Below, one piece after another: positions 16,184-27,824 of a DNA stretch of 42,918 bases (position 1 is the stretch's first letter; every line of letters starts with the position of its first letter). The DNA lies in assembly GCA_945897475.1 (NCBI GenBank), contig CAMDFL010000015.1, positions 1 to 42,918 of the forward strand. The letters are read 5' to 3'. The notes beneath the pieces were generated by a model. The model ran no database searches, was not told the origin of the DNA, and saw only the letters and a program-made list of their open reading frames with translations. The position numbers were made by a program, and so were the translations under genes. Source of the DNA: Bordetella parapertussis (GTDB lineage Bacteria > Pseudomonadota > Gammaproteobacteria > Burkholderiales > SG8-39).

Positions 16184-17481
16184 TGCTTAACTCTAAACTG
16201 TGCGGAGCGGGCATGCGCTTGCAAACCCTCGCCCAAGGCCAGCGTGGCCGCGAGGCTTCCCAGAGATTGGGCACCCTCGGGAGATGCATGGATAATGCTC
16301 GAGCGCTTTTGAAAGTCATAGACTCCCAGAGGCGAGGAAAACCGCGCGCTTCGGGAGGTCGGCAGCACGTGGTTGGGTCCGGCGCAATAATCCCCCAGTG
16401 CCTCGGAACTGTGGCGACCCAGAAAAAGCGCGCCGGCGTTTCGGATCTGAGCGGCCCATTTTTCCGGTTCTTCCACCGACAACTCCAGATGCTCAGGCGC
16501 GATTTCGTTGGCGATTTGGCATGCTTCGCCAAGATCGCGAGTTTGAATGAGCGCGCCGCGCCCGGTTAAGGACGCGGCTATGATTTCTCGCCGAGGCAGA
16601 TCCGGCAGCAGGCGCTCAATGCTGCGGGAAACGCGCTCTAAAAAAGCGGCGTCCGGGCTTAGAAGAATAGCCTGGGCCATATCATCGTGCTCAGCTTGCG
16701 AAAAAAGATCCATGGCGATCCAGTCCGGGTCGGTGCCGCCGTCGCAAATGATCAATATCTCCGATGGCCCGGCGATCATGTCTATTCCCACCTCGCCGAA
16801 TACGCGACGTTTGGCTGCCGCCACGTAGGCATTGCCCGGCCCGACAATCTTGTCAACCTGGGCAATGCTCTGCGTACCGTAGGCCAGCGCCGCGATCGCC
16901 TGAGCGCCGCCAATGGCAATAACTCGGTCGACCCCGGCTATCGCTGCCGCCGCGAGAACCAGCGGATTGCGCTCGCCATCCGGCGCAGGCGTGACCATGA
17001 CCAGATCACGGACTCCGGCAATTTTCGCCGGCAATGCATTCATCAGCACCGATGAAGGGTAGGCGGCGCGACCACCGGGAACGTATAAACCCACCCGTCC
17101 AAGCGGTGTTACCCGCTGCCCGAGCCGCGTGCCATCCGGCTCGGTGTATTCCCATGAATCGGCGACCTGACGTTGGTGAAACGCGCGAATTCGGTCCGCG
17201 GCCGTTTGCAAGGCAGAACGAATGCTAGGCGCCAAGCTGTCCAAAGCCCTGGCGCACTCTGCGTTGGAGATTTCAAGGGATTCCATGCGAGCGGCCTTAA
17301 CGCGGTCAAATTGTGCCGTGTAGCGCAATACCGCAGCGTCTCCCGAGTGGCGCACGTCCTGCAAAATATCCCGAACCGTGCTATCGATCGCGACATCCTG
17401 CATCACCTCGATGGAGGTGAGCAATGCAAGTTGCGCCACGAAATCCGGCTGCGTCGTTGTCAGGCGGCGAATCGCTAGCAT
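16180..17481 (-). CDS. hisD: histidinol dehydrogenase
   Basis: This 433-residue zinc/NAD enzyme catalyses the last two oxidations, histidinol to histidine. Zinc ligands are visible in [10 protein letters not shown] (Gln, His) and near the C-terminus in [17 protein letters not shown] (Asp) and the [10 protein letters not shown] helix. [25 protein letters not shown] is the signature region. The ATG at 17481 gives an ATGA overlap with the hisG stop and is preferred; the frame is open to 17502. It overlaps hisC by 4 bp. Confidence 0.96.
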   Translation of the reverse strand: MLAIRRLTTTQPDFVAQLALLTSIEVMQDVAIDSTVRDILQDVRHSGDAAVLRYTAQFDRVKAARMESLEISNAECARALDSLAPSIRSALQTAADRIRAFHQRQVADSWEYTEPDGTRLGQRVTPLGRVGLYVPGGRAAYPSSVLMNALPAKIAGVRDLVMVTPAPDGERNPLVLAAAAIAGVDRVIAIGGAQAIAALAYGTQSIAQVDKIVGPGNAYVAAAKRRVFGEVGIDMIAGPSEILIICDGGTDPDWIAMDLFSQAEHDDMAQAILLSPDAAFLERVSRSIERLLPDLPRREIIAASLTGRGALIQTRDLGEACQIANEIAPEHLELSVEEPEKWAAQIRNAGALFLGRHSSEALGDYCAGPNHVLPTSRSARFSSPLGVYDFQKRSSIIHASPEGAQSLGSLAATLALGEGLQAHARSAQFRVKQ

Positions 17482-18116
17482 CAGCCGAGCACCTTTGAAC
17501 AAGCGTCAAGTATTTGCTGGATTTCCACACGCTTCAATTTCAACGCGGCCTGGTTAACGATCAGCCTCGCGCTAATGGGAACTATCTCCTCAACTACACA
17601 AAGATTGTTCGCGCGCAAAGTTGATCCGGTGGAGACGAGGTCGACAATGGCGTCAGCCAAACCCACCAGAGGAGCGAGTTCCATAGATCCATAGAGCTTG
17701 ATGAGATCGACATGAACACCCTTGGCGGCAAAATGTTCGCGCGCGGTCTGCATGTACTTGGTTGCAACTCGCAGACGCCCCCCTTTACAAACCGCGTTGG
17801 CATAGTCGAAGCCCAGCGGCGCGGCGACCACCATGCGGCAGATGCCTATGCGCAAATCCAAGGGCTGATACAAGCCCATGCCGCCGTGTTCCATAAGAAC
17901 ATCCTTGCCGGTGATACCCAAGTCCGCCGCGCCGTATTGCACATAGGTCGGGGTATCGGAGGCCCGAACGATGACTAGGCGTACATCAGAACGTGTTGTT
18001 CCAATAATCAGCTTGCGTGATTGCTCGGGGTCTTCGGCAGGACGAATGCCGGCCGCTTCAAGCAACGGAAGCGTTTCGTCAAAGATACGACCCTTGGATA
18101 ATGCAATGGTAATCAC
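17481..18116 (-). CDS. hisG: ATP phosphoribosyltransferase catalytic subunit, short form HisG
   Basis: This 211-residue enzyme of the first step of histidine synthesis condenses ATP with [22 protein letters not shown] and the PRPP loop [14 protein letters not shown] are diagnostic. It is the short form, lacking the C-terminal regulatory domain of the roughly 300-residue HisG, so activity and histidine feedback should need a separate HisZ, which is not in this window. First of the contiguous his genes, 153 bp downstream of murA in the same direction. I find no convincing promoter in that gap. Confidence 0.96.
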   Translation of the reverse strand: MITIALSKGRIFDETLPLLEAAGIRPAEDPEQSRKLIIGTTRSDVRLVIVRASDTPTYVQYGAADLGITGKDVLMEHGGMGLYQPLDLRIGICRMVVAAPLGFDYANAVCKGGRLRVATKYMQTAREHFAAKGVHVDLIKLYGSMELAPLVGLADAIVDLVSTGSTLRANNLCVVEEIVPISARLIVNQAALKLKRVEIQQILDACSKVLG

Positions 18117-18269
18117 GTGGCGGGGCTTAAAAGCGGGGCTAAAAAGCAGGCTGCATAAAAAAAGCGATTTTACAGCAAAGAATTCAAGTAAATCATGGAT
18201 TTGGCGGTATCGGACCGTAGGGCGCAGCTACCTCGCCAGATCTTCGCCGAATGCTTAAATCCCAGTGTC

Positions 18270-19767
<1,498 letters not shown>

Positions 19768-19782
19768 CGCTGGTCTCCGTTT

Positions 19783-20538
19783 TTAGAATCGTAATTTGTA
19801 GCCGCTTCGCAGCATATGCAAGACCGCTCCCGCGCTTAGCCCCAATGCAACAAATGCCACAGAGAAACTTAACATCGGATCGACGTCCGATACGCCGAAA
19901 AAGCCGAACCGGAACCCATCGATCATGTAGAAAAACGGATTGAAGTGGGAAATATTCTGCCAAAACGGCGGCAATGAATGAATCGAATAGAACACACCGG
20001 ACAAAAAGGTCAATGGCATGATCAGAAAATTCTGAAAAGCCGCGACCTGATCGATTTTGTCTGCGAGCATCCCAGCGAGTAGGCCCAGGGTTCCCAACAG
20101 GCCACAACCCACCAATGCAAACGCCAGCACCCAGCCTGCATGCTGCAGTGAGACCTCGGTGAAAGGCAGCGTTACCAGCAATACCCCGGTACCGACCACC
20201 ATGCCGCGCACCACTGCCGCCAGCACATAACCACAGAAAAATTCCCAATGCGACAAGGGCGGCAACAGCACAAATATGATGTTGCCGGTCATCTTGGACT
20301 GAATGATGGAGGAAGAACTGTTGGCGAACGAATTTTGCAACATCGACATCATCACCAGACCGGGCACCAGGAAGGCGCTATAGGGTACTGAGTCGTACAC
20401 GGGCAAGCGGCCCGCCATGAGGTGGGAGAACACCAGCAAATAAAGAATTGAGGTCAGCACCGGCGCCGCCACGGTTTGCGTGGCGACCTTGCGAAATCGC
20501 ATCACCTCCTTGCCGAACAAGGTCTGAAAGCCGCTCAA
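19783..20538 (-). CDS. ABC-2 type transporter permease
   Basis: This 251-residue membrane protein has about six helices and belongs to the ABC-2 exporter family (YadH-like). The N-terminal FGKEVMRFRKVATQTVAAPVL and the block YLLVFSHLMAG are characteristic. It pairs with the ATPase gene just upstream; the substrate is unknown. The start appears to be a TTG at 20538 that forms a TTGA overlap with the ATPase stop. The next in-frame ATG would remove 12 residues of the conserved amphipathic N-terminus. Confidence 0.9.
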   Translation of the reverse strand: MSGFQTLFGKEVMRFRKVATQTVAAPVLTSILYLLVFSHLMAGRLPVYDSVPYSAFLVPGLVMMSMLQNSFANSSSSIIQSKMTGNIIFVLLPPLSHWEFFCGYVLAAVVRGMVVGTGVLLVTLPFTEVSLQHAGWVLAFALVGCGLLGTLGLLAGMLADKIDQVAAFQNFLIMPLTFLSGVFYSIHSLPPFWQNISHFNPFFYMIDGFRFGFFGVSDVDPMLSFSVAFVALGLSAGAVLHMLRSGYKLRF

Positions 20539-21440
20539 GCGCCGTCCTCCCGGTTCATGATTTCAAGAAAAACATCTTCCAGATCCGGTTGCTCAAGTTC
20601 CATATCGAGTATCGAACATTCCGCCAGCCTCAAAGCAGCCAGGGTCGGCTCTACTTCGGAATAATCGTGCAACCACAAAATATGTTCGCCTTGGTTGACG
20701 CCATGGTCTATCGCCGCAAGCGATAGAGGAAGTGTTCCGGTGATGCGTACACGCAGGCGCAGATTGTGCAAGCGCCGCACAAGATTGGATTTCGAGTCCA
20801 GTGCCACCAGGCGTCCCTGCTTGAGCATCGCGATACGCTCGCAAAGGGCCTCGGCCTCCTCCAGATAGTGAGTCGTAAGCACTACGGTATGGCCATCGCG
20901 ATTCAAGCGCCGCACAAACTGCCATAGCCCCTGCCGAAGTTCGACATCGACCCCTGCCGTGGGTTCGTCAAGAACGATTACGGGCGGTTTATGCACCAGC
21001 GCCTGGGCCACCAGAACGCGACGTTTCATCCCCCCCGAGAGCGCCCGCATATTAACGTTGGCCTTGGCAGTGAGATCGAGATTGTCCATGATTTCATCGA
21101 TCCAATCGTCATTGGATTTCAGACCGAAGTAGCCCGACTGAATTCGCAATGTTTCACGAACAGTGAAAAATGGATCGAAAACCAATTCCTGGGGAACGAC
21201 GCCTAGGCAACGGCGCGATTGACGGTAATCGCCGACTACGTCAAAGCCCATGATCCGTGCCGCCCCGGAGTCTGCCCTGACCAATCCGGCAAGCGTGCTG
21301 ATGAGCGTGGTTTTGCCCGCGCCGTTGGGGCCGAGCAAAGCAAAAAATTCTCCCTGCTCGATTGTTAGCGTGACCTTGTCCAAGGCTTGCAGCGAACCGA
21401 ATCGCTTGGATATTTGCTCGATCTGTATAGCCGCGCTCAT
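20535..21440 (-). CDS. ABC exporter ATP-binding protein (YadG-like)
   Basis: This 301-residue ATPase has Walker A GPNGAGKTTLIS, Q-loop region LGVVPQELVFD, signature LSGGMKRRVLVAQAL, Walker B VIVLDEPTAGVD and the H-loop TTHYLEEAE. A C-terminal extension of about 80 residues ends in LEQPDLEDVFLEIM, common in DrrA/YadG-type exporters. It works with the ABC-2 permease downstream. This pair between mlaB and ibaG is a common betaproteobacterial arrangement; the transported molecule is unknown. Confidence 0.92.
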   Translation of the reverse strand: MSAAIQIEQISKRFGSLQALDKVTLTIEQGEFFALLGPNGAGKTTLISTLAGLVRADSGAARIMGFDVVGDYRQSRRCLGVVPQELVFDPFFTVRETLRIQSGYFGLKSNDDWIDEIMDNLDLTAKANVNMRALSGGMKRRVLVAQALVHKPPVIVLDEPTAGVDVELRQGLWQFVRRLNRDGHTVVLTTHYLEEAEALCERIAMLKQGRLVALDSKSNLVRRLHNLRLRVRITGTLPLSLAAIDHGVNQGEHILWLHDYSEVEPTLAALRLAECSILDMELEQPDLEDVFLEIMNREDGA

Positions 21441-21530
21441 GGGATGGTGCCGTATTGGGACCGCAGAAAATCAGGGTTTTTAATAGGCCGGCGGCAACAA
21501 CTGTGTCACGCCGGCGCGCAGGTCCGGCCG

Positions 21531-21812
21531 CTAGTGTGCTTGAACGATGTCGGATACCCCGTACAACTTGGACAAATTAAGCATCGCCGGCGGCAGATTT
21601 TGGAAGTCAAGTTTCACCTTGATTTCCGCTGCCAGACGTTGCCATTCCAGCGTCAAGGCCACTGCGGAAGAATCCACTTCGGTAACCTCGGAGAAGTCAA
21701 TTCGGGTAGTGCCTGCAATCAGATGTTCGCCAAGCGCACTGGCAAGCACGGGGACAGTATCCATGGTCAAGGGGCCGCAGACCCGCAAGACATCGCCTTC
21801 ACGCCGGATCAC
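21531..21812 (-). CDS. mlaB: STAS-domain protein MlaB
   Basis: This 93-residue single STAS domain protein (LRVCGPLTMDTVPVLASAL, then IDFSEVTEVDSSAVALTLEW with the conserved DSS helix cap) is the cytoplasmic regulator bound to the MlaF ATPase in the MlaFEDB complex. Its start is a GTG overlapping the mlaC stop as GTGA, showing translational coupling. Length and position after mlaC fit MlaB. Confidence 0.9.
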   Translation of the reverse strand: MIRREGDVLRVCGPLTMDTVPVLASALGEHLIAGTTRIDFSEVTEVDSSAVALTLEWQRLAAEIKVKLDFQNLPPAMLNLSKLYGVSDIVQAH

Positions 21813-22426
21813 GACTTAGCCTTGGTGTCCAGCTGACGATTCTTTGAGACGAGAACCTTGATTAATCCGTCAATCCCAGCGTCCCGAATCTGTCCGGCGA
21901 AATCCTCTCGATAGGTGCTGATCAGACTGACACCACCGACTTTGACGTCAAAAACTTTCCAGCCTTGGGGCGTTTTCTCCATCTCATAATCAAGCGACAG
22001 CGCTTGCTGGCCGCGCTGCTTGATTTCCGACCGGACTGTCACCTCGGTATCCTCGGGCCTTGCGCGCAAAGGTTTGAACTCGATCACCTGATCCCGATAG
22101 AGAGACAGCGCGTTGGAATAGGTTCGCACCAGTAAAGTCTTGAATTCCGCGACCAGCGCTTGTTGTTGCTCGGGGCTTGCACGGCGCCAATTGACCGCCA
22201 TGGCAATTTGAGTCATTCGGGTGAAACTGAAATGCGGCAGCACGCGACCTTCTACAAGATCCTGAATTCTCTTGGAATTGCCAGACTGGATCTCTTTGTC
22301 TTTTTTGATAATGCCGATCACTTCGGTGGTGATCCCCTGCACCAATTGATCCGGACCTTGCGGCGCCTGGGCGATGGCGATTCCAGACAAGAATCCTGCC
22401 AGAACAAAAATAAGGACTGATTTCAT
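21809..22426 (-). CDS. mlaC: periplasmic phospholipid-binding protein MlaC
   Basis: This 205-residue exported protein shuttles phospholipids between MlaA at the outer membrane and MlaFEDB at the inner membrane. It has a signal peptide (MKSVLIFVLAGFLSGIAIAQA) and the family block RMTQIAMAVNWRRASPEQQQALVAEFKTLLVRTYSNAL. The C-terminal GWKVFDVKVGGVSLISTYREDF is the usual MlaC ending. I choose the ATG at 22426; an in-frame TTG two codons earlier is possible. Confidence 0.95.
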   Translation of the reverse strand: MKSVLIFVLAGFLSGIAIAQAPQGPDQLVQGITTEVIGIIKKDKEIQSGNSKRIQDLVEGRVLPHFSFTRMTQIAMAVNWRRASPEQQQALVAEFKTLLVRTYSNALSLYRDQVIEFKPLRARPEDTEVTVRSEIKQRGQQALSLDYEMEKTPQGWKVFDVKVGGVSLISTYREDFAGQIRDAGIDGLIKVLVSKNRQLDTKAKS

Positions 22427-22444
22427 GATCAAAAAAATTATTAA

Positions 22445-23290
22445 TTAGTTAAAGGATTGAGGAACGTCCCCCGAGGCGACCGGTTGGTCCGCCCCAGGGC
22501 CATTCTCCTGCGCACCAAGCGCTTCGCCTGCAACTGAATTCATTGGCGCTGTGGCAACACTCTGGTCTCCGCTTTCCTGAAGCTCAGATTTTTCGGTTTC
22601 ACGTGGCGGATTGCCATCATGGACAAGGTTGTTCCGGCTCTGGAAATGGGCGTCTCGAATGAACCGGTATTTGTCCAGCGCCGCCTCTTCGGCGACTCGG
22701 CCGATATCCAGAAGATTGGCCCGCGTATTGATCGATCGAACCGCGAAAAAAGTATTGCGTGTGGGAACGTGCTCCAGGTTTCCCACCAGACTCGCCTTGA
22801 AATCCACGGAAAATCCGATGCCATCGCGGATATTACTGGGGCCAAACAGCGGCAACACCAGATAGGGTCCGGTGCCCGCGCCCCAGCGCCCCAAGGTTTG
22901 TCCGAAGTCCTCGTTATGCTTGGGAAGATTGAAATCGGTGGAGACATCCAGCAGACCCAAAAGTCCGATCGTGCTATTGAACGCGAAGCGAGCAACATCC
23001 TGTACGCCTTCGGCCGGCTTGCCCTGCAGGAAATTGTTGATCCCGATCCAAAGGTCTTCAAGATTTGAGAAAAAATTACTCACTCCGATGCGTACCAGTT
23101 CTGGCATCACGGCGCGATAGCCCTTTGCAACAGGTTTGAGCACCGAATCGTCAACGGTTTCGTTCACGCTGAAGATAACGCGGTTGAAAGGCTCAAACGG
23201 ATCTTTAGGATGCCCGCCGGGCGCCGCACAGCCCGATATGGCCGCGCTCAACACCAGAACCTTTACCAATTTCTTGATGCCGCCCCGCAT
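22445..23290 (-). CDS. mlaA: outer-membrane lipoprotein MlaA (VacJ)
   Basis: This 281-residue lipoprotein removes phospholipids from the outer leaflet of the outer membrane. The lipobox is AISGC with Cys21. The core is DPFEPFNRVIFSVNETVDD, GVQDVARFAFNSTIGLLGLLDVST, EDFGQTLGRWGAGTGPYLVLPLFGPS and the donut-ring region DALDKYRFIRD-like (EAALDKYRFIRDA). A Glu/Gln/Ala-rich tail of about 60 residues is extra. The ATG at 23290 has AGGGA at the right spacing; earlier starts (23326, 23371) only lengthen the signal peptide. It lies between mlaD and mlaC, a betaproteobacterial order. Confidence 0.94.
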   Translation of the reverse strand: MRGGIKKLVKVLVLSAAISGCAAPGGHPKDPFEPFNRVIFSVNETVDDSVLKPVAKGYRAVMPELVRIGVSNFFSNLEDLWIGINNFLQGKPAEGVQDVARFAFNSTIGLLGLLDVSTDFNLPKHNEDFGQTLGRWGAGTGPYLVLPLFGPSNIRDGIGFSVDFKASLVGNLEHVPTRNTFFAVRSINTRANLLDIGRVAEEAALDKYRFIRDAHFQSRNNLVHDGNPPRETEKSELQESGDQSVATAPMNSVAGEALGAQENGPGADQPVASGDVPQSFN

Positions 23291-23413
23291 GAAATTCCCT
23301 AACGCAATGTTTATATTGAAATTCATCGGTCCGATAATGTCTCGCCGTAGACCGGGCTCAAGGAAGGACACGATCCGCCTACCTTCCTCAGAACTGGAAC
23401 TAGAACATTGATT

Positions 23414-23890
23414 TTACTTCTTATTGTCGCCGCCTTCAGCTGCCTTACTATACAAGAATTGGCTGATCAAATTCTCAAGTACGACAGCCGACTGTGTAAT
23501 CTTTAACGTATCGCCGGACTTTAAGTTGGCGCTTTCGCCACCGGCTGTCAGACCAATGTACTGCTCACCCAGCAGCCCGGAGGTGAGAATCTTGGCCGAA
23601 GTATCCTTGGGAAACGGGAACTTGCTGTCCAGCGCCATGCTTACCACCGCTTCATAAGTCTGGCCGTCAAAGCTGATATTGGTCACTCGCCCCACCACGA
23701 CCCCGGCGCTTTTTACCGGCGCACTGCGTTTAAGGCCGCCAATATTGTCGAATTTGGCGGCTATATCGTAAGTCTGTGACGCGGAGAATGTCGACAGGTT
23801 GGCCACTTTCAGGGCAAGAAATAACAAGGCCCCAAAGCCCATCGCCACGAATATGCCGACCCAAAGGTCGAGTTCCTTGCGAGACATCAT
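23414..23890 (-). CDS. mlaD: MCE-domain protein MlaD
   Basis: This 158-residue inner-membrane protein has one N-terminal helix (LWVGIFVAMGFGALLFLALKV) and a single MCE domain (YDIAAKFDNIGGLKRSAPVKSAGVVVGRV, LLGEQYIGLTAGG). MlaD forms a hexameric ring on MlaE that passes lipid to or from MlaC. A C-terminal helix (LENLISQFLYSKA) is also typical. The ATG at 23890 begins two bases after the mlaE stop. Confidence 0.95.
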   Translation of the reverse strand: MMSRKELDLWVGIFVAMGFGALLFLALKVANLSTFSASQTYDIAAKFDNIGGLKRSAPVKSAGVVVGRVTNISFDGQTYEAVVSMALDSKFPFPKDTSAKILTSGLLGEQYIGLTAGGESANLKSGDTLKITQSAVVLENLISQFLYSKAAEGGDNKK

Positions 23891-23892
23891 GA

Positions 23893-24684
23893 TCAAACTC
23901 CCCGAAACATCAGCGCGGTCAAAATAAAATCCAGAACGAGTACCGCCAGAGATGAGGTCACCACGGTACGTGTTGTGGCGCCCGAAACGCCTTCCGCGGT
24001 CGGCGGCGCATCATAGCCTTCAAAAACAGATATCCAGGTAATCGCGATACCGAATACAAAGCTTTTGATTACGCCATTTAAAACATCTTCCTTGAAATCG
24101 ACCGCCGACTGCATCTGCGACCAGAACGATCCTTCATCGACGCCAATCATCTGCACGCCGACCAGATAACCCCCGAAAATACCCATGGCGGAGAACAGCA
24201 TCGCGAGAATCGGCATCGAAATCACTCCGGCCCAGAATCGTGGCGCGATGACACGGGCGATCGGGTCGACCGCCATCATCTCCATGGCGGCGAGCTGTTC
24301 GGTGGCTTTCATCAACCCGATTTCCGCGGTAATCGCAGACCCCGCCCGACTGGCGAACAACAAACCGGCGACTACCGGGCCGAGTTCGCGTATCAAGGAC
24401 AGCGCCACCAGCACGCCCAGGGCATCCGAGGAGCCGTAACGGACCAAAGTGTCATAGCCTTGCAATCCAAGCACCATCCCGACAAACAAGCCCGACACCA
24501 GGATGATGACCAGCGAAAGCACGCCGGCAAAGTAGATCTCCCGTATGGTCAGCGAAAAACGCCTGAAGCTCGGCCCGGAATATTTAAGTACCAGCCAGAA
24601 GAACCGGGCGGCAAAGCCAAGGCGCCAAATCCAATTGACTGCGCGCGCCCCAAGCAAGCGCAAAAGCTCCCCTAACCGTTGCAT
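23893..24684 (-). CDS. mlaE: phospholipid ABC transporter permease MlaE
   Basis: This 263-residue membrane permease has about five helices and belongs to the Mla/YrbE family. Typical blocks are [75 protein letters not shown] and the C-terminal [21 protein letters not shown]-like region. It forms the membrane core of MlaFEDB. The ATG at 24684 overlaps the mlaF stop as ATGA. Confidence 0.96.
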   Translation of the reverse strand: MQRLGELLRLLGARAVNWIWRLGFAARFFWLVLKYSGPSFRRFSLTIREIYFAGVLSLVIILVSGLFVGMVLGLQGYDTLVRYGSSDALGVLVALSLIRELGPVVAGLLFASRAGSAITAEIGLMKATEQLAAMEMMAVDPIARVIAPRFWAGVISMPILAMLFSAMGIFGGYLVGVQMIGVDEGSFWSQMQSAVDFKEDVLNGVIKSFVFGIAITWISVFEGYDAPPTAEGVSGATTRTVVTSSLAVLVLDFILTALMFRGV

Positions 24685-25490
24685 CAATGCATTTCCGAGT
24701 AAAGATGCTGCCGATAATCAGGCGCTGGGTACTGAAACGGCACCGGGCCATAGGCTTGACCATGCACGAATTGGTGTACGAACGGATCACTTGAGTCGCG
24801 AATGGCATCCGGCGTGCCTTTGGCGACGATCCGGCCCTCCGACATGAAATACACGTAATCCACGATCTGCAAGGCTTCGGCGACATCGTGCGTCACGATT
24901 ATCGAGGTGGCGCCCAAGGCATCGTTGGTTTGCCGGATCAGTTTGCCGATAACCCCGAAGGAAATCGGGTCAAGACCTGCGAATGGCTCGTCGTACATCA
25001 TTAAGGTCGGATCCAGGGCGATAGAGCGGGCAAGCGCCACGCGCCGTGCCATTCCACCGGACAATTCCGAGGGCATCAAACTCGCGGCGCCGCGCAATCC
25101 CACGGCATTGAGCTTCATCATCACCAGATCTCGAATCATGGGCTCAGACAGGCGCGTATGTTCACGCAACTGAAAAGCGACATTGTCGAAGGTCGATGCA
25201 TCGGTGAAGAGCGCGCCAAACTGAAACAACATGCCCATTTTTCGCCGCAATGTGTACAAATCATCATTCGATAAGCGATTCACGATCTGCCCGGCGACAC
25301 GAACCTCTCCAGTGCTTGGGCGCAGGGCCCCGGCGATCATGCGCAAAGTGGTGGTCTTCCCGCAACCGCTCCCCCCCATGATGGCCACTACAGTACCACG
25401 CACCACATTCAGACTGATCCCATCCAAAATGGTCCGCCTGTCATAGGCAAAGGTGACGTTGTCGACTTCGACCAGATTCTCGGTGAACAT
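24684..25490 (-). CDS. mlaF: phospholipid ABC transporter ATPase MlaF
   Basis: This 268-residue ATPase of the Mla transporter has Walker [14 protein letters not shown]-loop [11 protein letters not shown], signature [14 protein letters not shown], Walker [14 protein letters not shown] and H-loop VTHDVAEAL. The C-terminus [18 protein letters not shown] is the family extension contacting the partner subunit. It is the first gene of the long minus-strand run. The ATG at 25490 is used; the frame extends to a TTG at 25508. The promoter should lie in the 178-bp gap before the divergent ABC gene, but I cannot place it. Confidence 0.95.
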   Translation of the reverse strand: MFTENLVEVDNVTFAYDRRTILDGISLNVVRGTVVAIMGGSGCGKTTTLRMIAGALRPSTGEVRVAGQIVNRLSNDDLYTLRRKMGMLFQFGALFTDASTFDNVAFQLREHTRLSEPMIRDLVMMKLNAVGLRGAASLMPSELSGGMARRVALARSIALDPTLMMYDEPFAGLDPISFGVIGKLIRQTNDALGATSIIVTHDVAEALQIVDYVYFMSEGRIVAKGTPDAIRDSSDPFVHQFVHGQAYGPVPFQYPAPDYRQHLYSEMH

Positions 25491-25668
25491 GAGATAACAA
25501 CAGGCCAATGGCTTGAGTGAAAAGGCTAGCTACGGATTCTAGCTGATATCGCTGGGACCATAGTGAAATTGAAATTCTCGGAATTGAAAATTACGCCATT
25601 GAAGTACGCGACCCCAGACGAACGAATTGTTGCGATATCATCAAAGCCCCATTTGAGCGAGCGCGATT

Positions 25669-26403
25669 ATGGTTGCGCCAATTCTCAGCTTTCAAAAAGT
25701 CTCTAAAAGCTTTGGCAGCGTAAAAATTCTGCGGGAAGTGGAATTTGACGTCGCTCCCGGCCAGCTTCTCGGTTTAGCAGGCGAAAACGGTGCCGGCAAG
25801 ACCACCCTTTTGAAATGCATGCTCGATTTCTGCGCCTTTGATGGCGGCGCAATCGAAATCAAGGGGATGACGAGCACGCGCCCCGCCGCACGCGCCTGCA
25901 TGACCTTCCTACCCGAGCGTTTTACGCCCCCTTGGTATCTCACCGGCCGGGAGTTCGTTCGAGCTAGCTTGCAAATTTCAGGTGGCGCATGGAATGAGCA
26001 GTCGGTGTTATCGACATTCGCCGATCTCGACCTCTCGCCCGCCTGCCTTGACAAACCGGTCCGAACCTTCTCCAAAGGTATGACTCAAAAACTGGGACTT
26101 GCGGCCAGCTTTCTATCAAACAGGGAGCTTTTTGTAATGGATGAACCGATGAGCGGTCTGGACCCGAGCGCGAGAGTCCACGTCAAGAATCTTCTGCATA
26201 GACTCAAAGGAAACGGACGCTCGCTGATCTTTACCTCGCATTCTCTCGCTGATATCGATGAAATCTGCGACCATATGGTGGTCTTGCATCGCGGTTCAGT
26301 GGCATTTTGCGGCACAACCGGTGAAATGTTGGATCGCCATGGTGAGCGCTCGCTTGAACGTGCGTTTTTAAAATGCATTGAATCGAATTCCCATGGCCGA
26401 TAA
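25669..26403 (+). CDS. orphan ABC-type ATP-binding protein
   Basis: This 244-residue ABC ATPase has Walker A GENGAGKTTLLK, signature variant FSKGMTQKLGLA, Walker B LFVMDEPMSGLDP and H-loop FTSHSLADIDE, in the order of multidrug/Nod-type exporters. No permease gene accompanies it: the next gene is a response regulator whose start overlaps its end. GAGCGAGCG precedes the ATG. It could serve a permease encoded elsewhere or energise part of the following pilus-like system; neither is shown by the sequence. Confidence 0.85.
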   Translation: MVAPILSFQKVSKSFGSVKILREVEFDVAPGQLLGLAGENGAGKTTLLKCMLDFCAFDGGAIEIKGMTSTRPAARACMTFLPERFTPPWYLTGREFVRASLQISGGAWNEQSVLSTFADLDLSPACLDKPVRTFSKGMTQKLGLAASFLSNRELFVMDEPMSGLDPSARVHVKNLLHRLKGNGRSLIFTSHSLADIDEICDHMVVLHRGSVAFCGTTGEMLDRHGERSLERAFLKCIESNSHGR

Positions 26404-27817
26404 GCCGACTCTTTTACTCGTTGACGATGATCCGCTGATCACCGAGACTCTGTCCTTCGCGCTCGGCAGGGAATTCGATGTTCTGGTCAGCGATTCGCGC
26501 CGCCACGCGGTCAGCCTGTTGCAGCAACGCGACGAGGCGCCGCAGCTTGCCCTGATCGACCTTGGGTTGCCACCTGCGCCTCACCGTCCCGACGAAGGAT
26601 TCGCGTTGATTGGCGACCTGCTCGCGCATTCCCCGGCAATGAAAATTCTGGTTTTGTCTGGACAGAACGACGCAGCCAACGCGCGTCACGCAAGAACCCT
26701 GGGGGCGACCGAGTTCGTCGCAAAACCGTGCGATGCGGAGAATTTGAAAAAGATACTGCTGCGCGCACTTGAATTTCGCGCCGCAGAACTGTCCGGAGGA
26801 AGCGCCTCGGACGCCGATCTGCTAATAGGCAACAGTGCGCCACTACAGAAATTAAAAAATCAAATAAACCAGTCTGCGGACTCTCCTTATCCGGCGCTCA
26901 TCGAAGGTGAATCAGGTACCGGCAAGGAATTAGTCGCCAACATGCTTCACCGCCTGTCGTGGCGGCGAACCAAGGCCTGGTTCGCTCTAAATTGCGCTGC
27001 CATAGCACCTACGCTGGTCGAGCCGACGCTGTTTGGTTACGCCAAAGGGGCCTTTACCGGCGCAGCGCAAAATAAATCAGGTTATTTCGAGGACGCCGCT
27101 GACGGAACGCTGTTCCTCGATGAAATTGGTGAGTTGCCCATGGAGTTGCAGGCAAAACTGCTTCGCGTTCTGGAGAACGGTGAGTATCAGCGGGTGGGCG
27201 AGACGCAACAACGCCACTCCCAGGCAAGAGTGATTGCCGCAACCAATCGCGATCTACGACAGGAGATCAAGAACGGACAGTTTCGCGCCGACTTATATCA
27301 TCGGCTTTCGGTGTTCACCATCAGCGTGCCGACACTGCGAGAAATGGACGACGACAAAACGGTGTTGCTGGAGCATTTCCAAAAATTCTACGCAGCGCAG
27401 GCGAATCTGCAAGCCTTTTCTTTTGACGACTCGGCGCGACGCCTGTGGAGGGATTACCGATTCCCGGGAAACGTGCGGGAACTACGCAATATCACCATAC
27501 GCCTGGCCACCAAGTACGCGGGTCAGCGATTATCGGCGCAGGACCTAGAGCCCGAACTGGATATGGCTACACCGCCTGAGCCACGCGGGGCACCACTCGA
27601 AGATCGCGACCCGGAGGCGCTCATCGATCAGGCCCAAAGACACCTGCAGCGTGAGCGCGATTTCAACCTCGATCAGAGGCTCACGCAATGGGAGCAAGGC
27701 TATATCGAGGCAGCAATGAAACTAACGCGTGGCAATGTCAGTCAAGCAGCGAAATTGTTGGGGATCAATCGCACCACCTTGTATTCGCGCATGGAATCGC
27801 TGCAAAAGCAGCCGTAG
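26393..27817 (+). CDS. sigma-54-dependent response regulator (PrsR-like)
   Basis: This 474-residue activator has a receiver domain (acid pocket Asp11-13, phosphoacceptor Asp56 in ALIDLGLP, Lys111), an AAA+ domain with Walker A GESGTGKE (172-179), the sigma-54 contact loop GAFTGA (219-224) and Walker B TLFLDEIGE, and a C-terminal Fis-type helix-turn-helix (GNVSQAAKLLGINRTTLYSRM). The receiver segment DLGLPPAPHRPDEGF recalls PEP-CTERM-box regulators of the PrsR group. The ATG at 26393 overlaps the ABC gene by 11 bp; an ATG at 26378 is also in frame. It probably controls the downstream pilus-like cluster. Its kinase may be the partial gene at the right edge. Confidence 0.9.
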   Translation: MADKPTLLLVDDDPLITETLSFALGREFDVLVSDSRRHAVSLLQQRDEAPQLALIDLGLPPAPHRPDEGFALIGDLLAHSPAMKILVLSGQNDAANARHARTLGATEFVAKPCDAENLKKILLRALEFRAAELSGGSASDADLLIGNSAPLQKLKNQINQSADSPYPALIEGESGTGKELVANMLHRLSWRRTKAWFALNCAAIAPTLVEPTLFGYAKGAFTGAAQNKSGYFEDAADGTLFLDEIGELPMELQAKLLRVLENGEYQRVGETQQRHSQARVIAATNRDLRQEIKNGQFRADLYHRLSVFTISVPTLREMDDDKTVLLEHFQKFYAAQANLQAFSFDDSARRLWRDYRFPGNVRELRNITIRLATKYAGQRLSAQDLEPELDMATPPEPRGAPLEDRDPEALIDQAQRHLQRERDFNLDQRLTQWEQGYIEAAMKLTRGNVSQAAKLLGINRTTLYSRMESLQKQP

Positions 27818-27824
27818 ACCCATC

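Noticed and set aside
19783-21440. ABC exporter pair as part of the Mla transporter
   Set aside because: Mla already has its own ATPase and permease (mlaF, mlaE); this pair is of the ABC-2/YadGH type and is only a neighbour.
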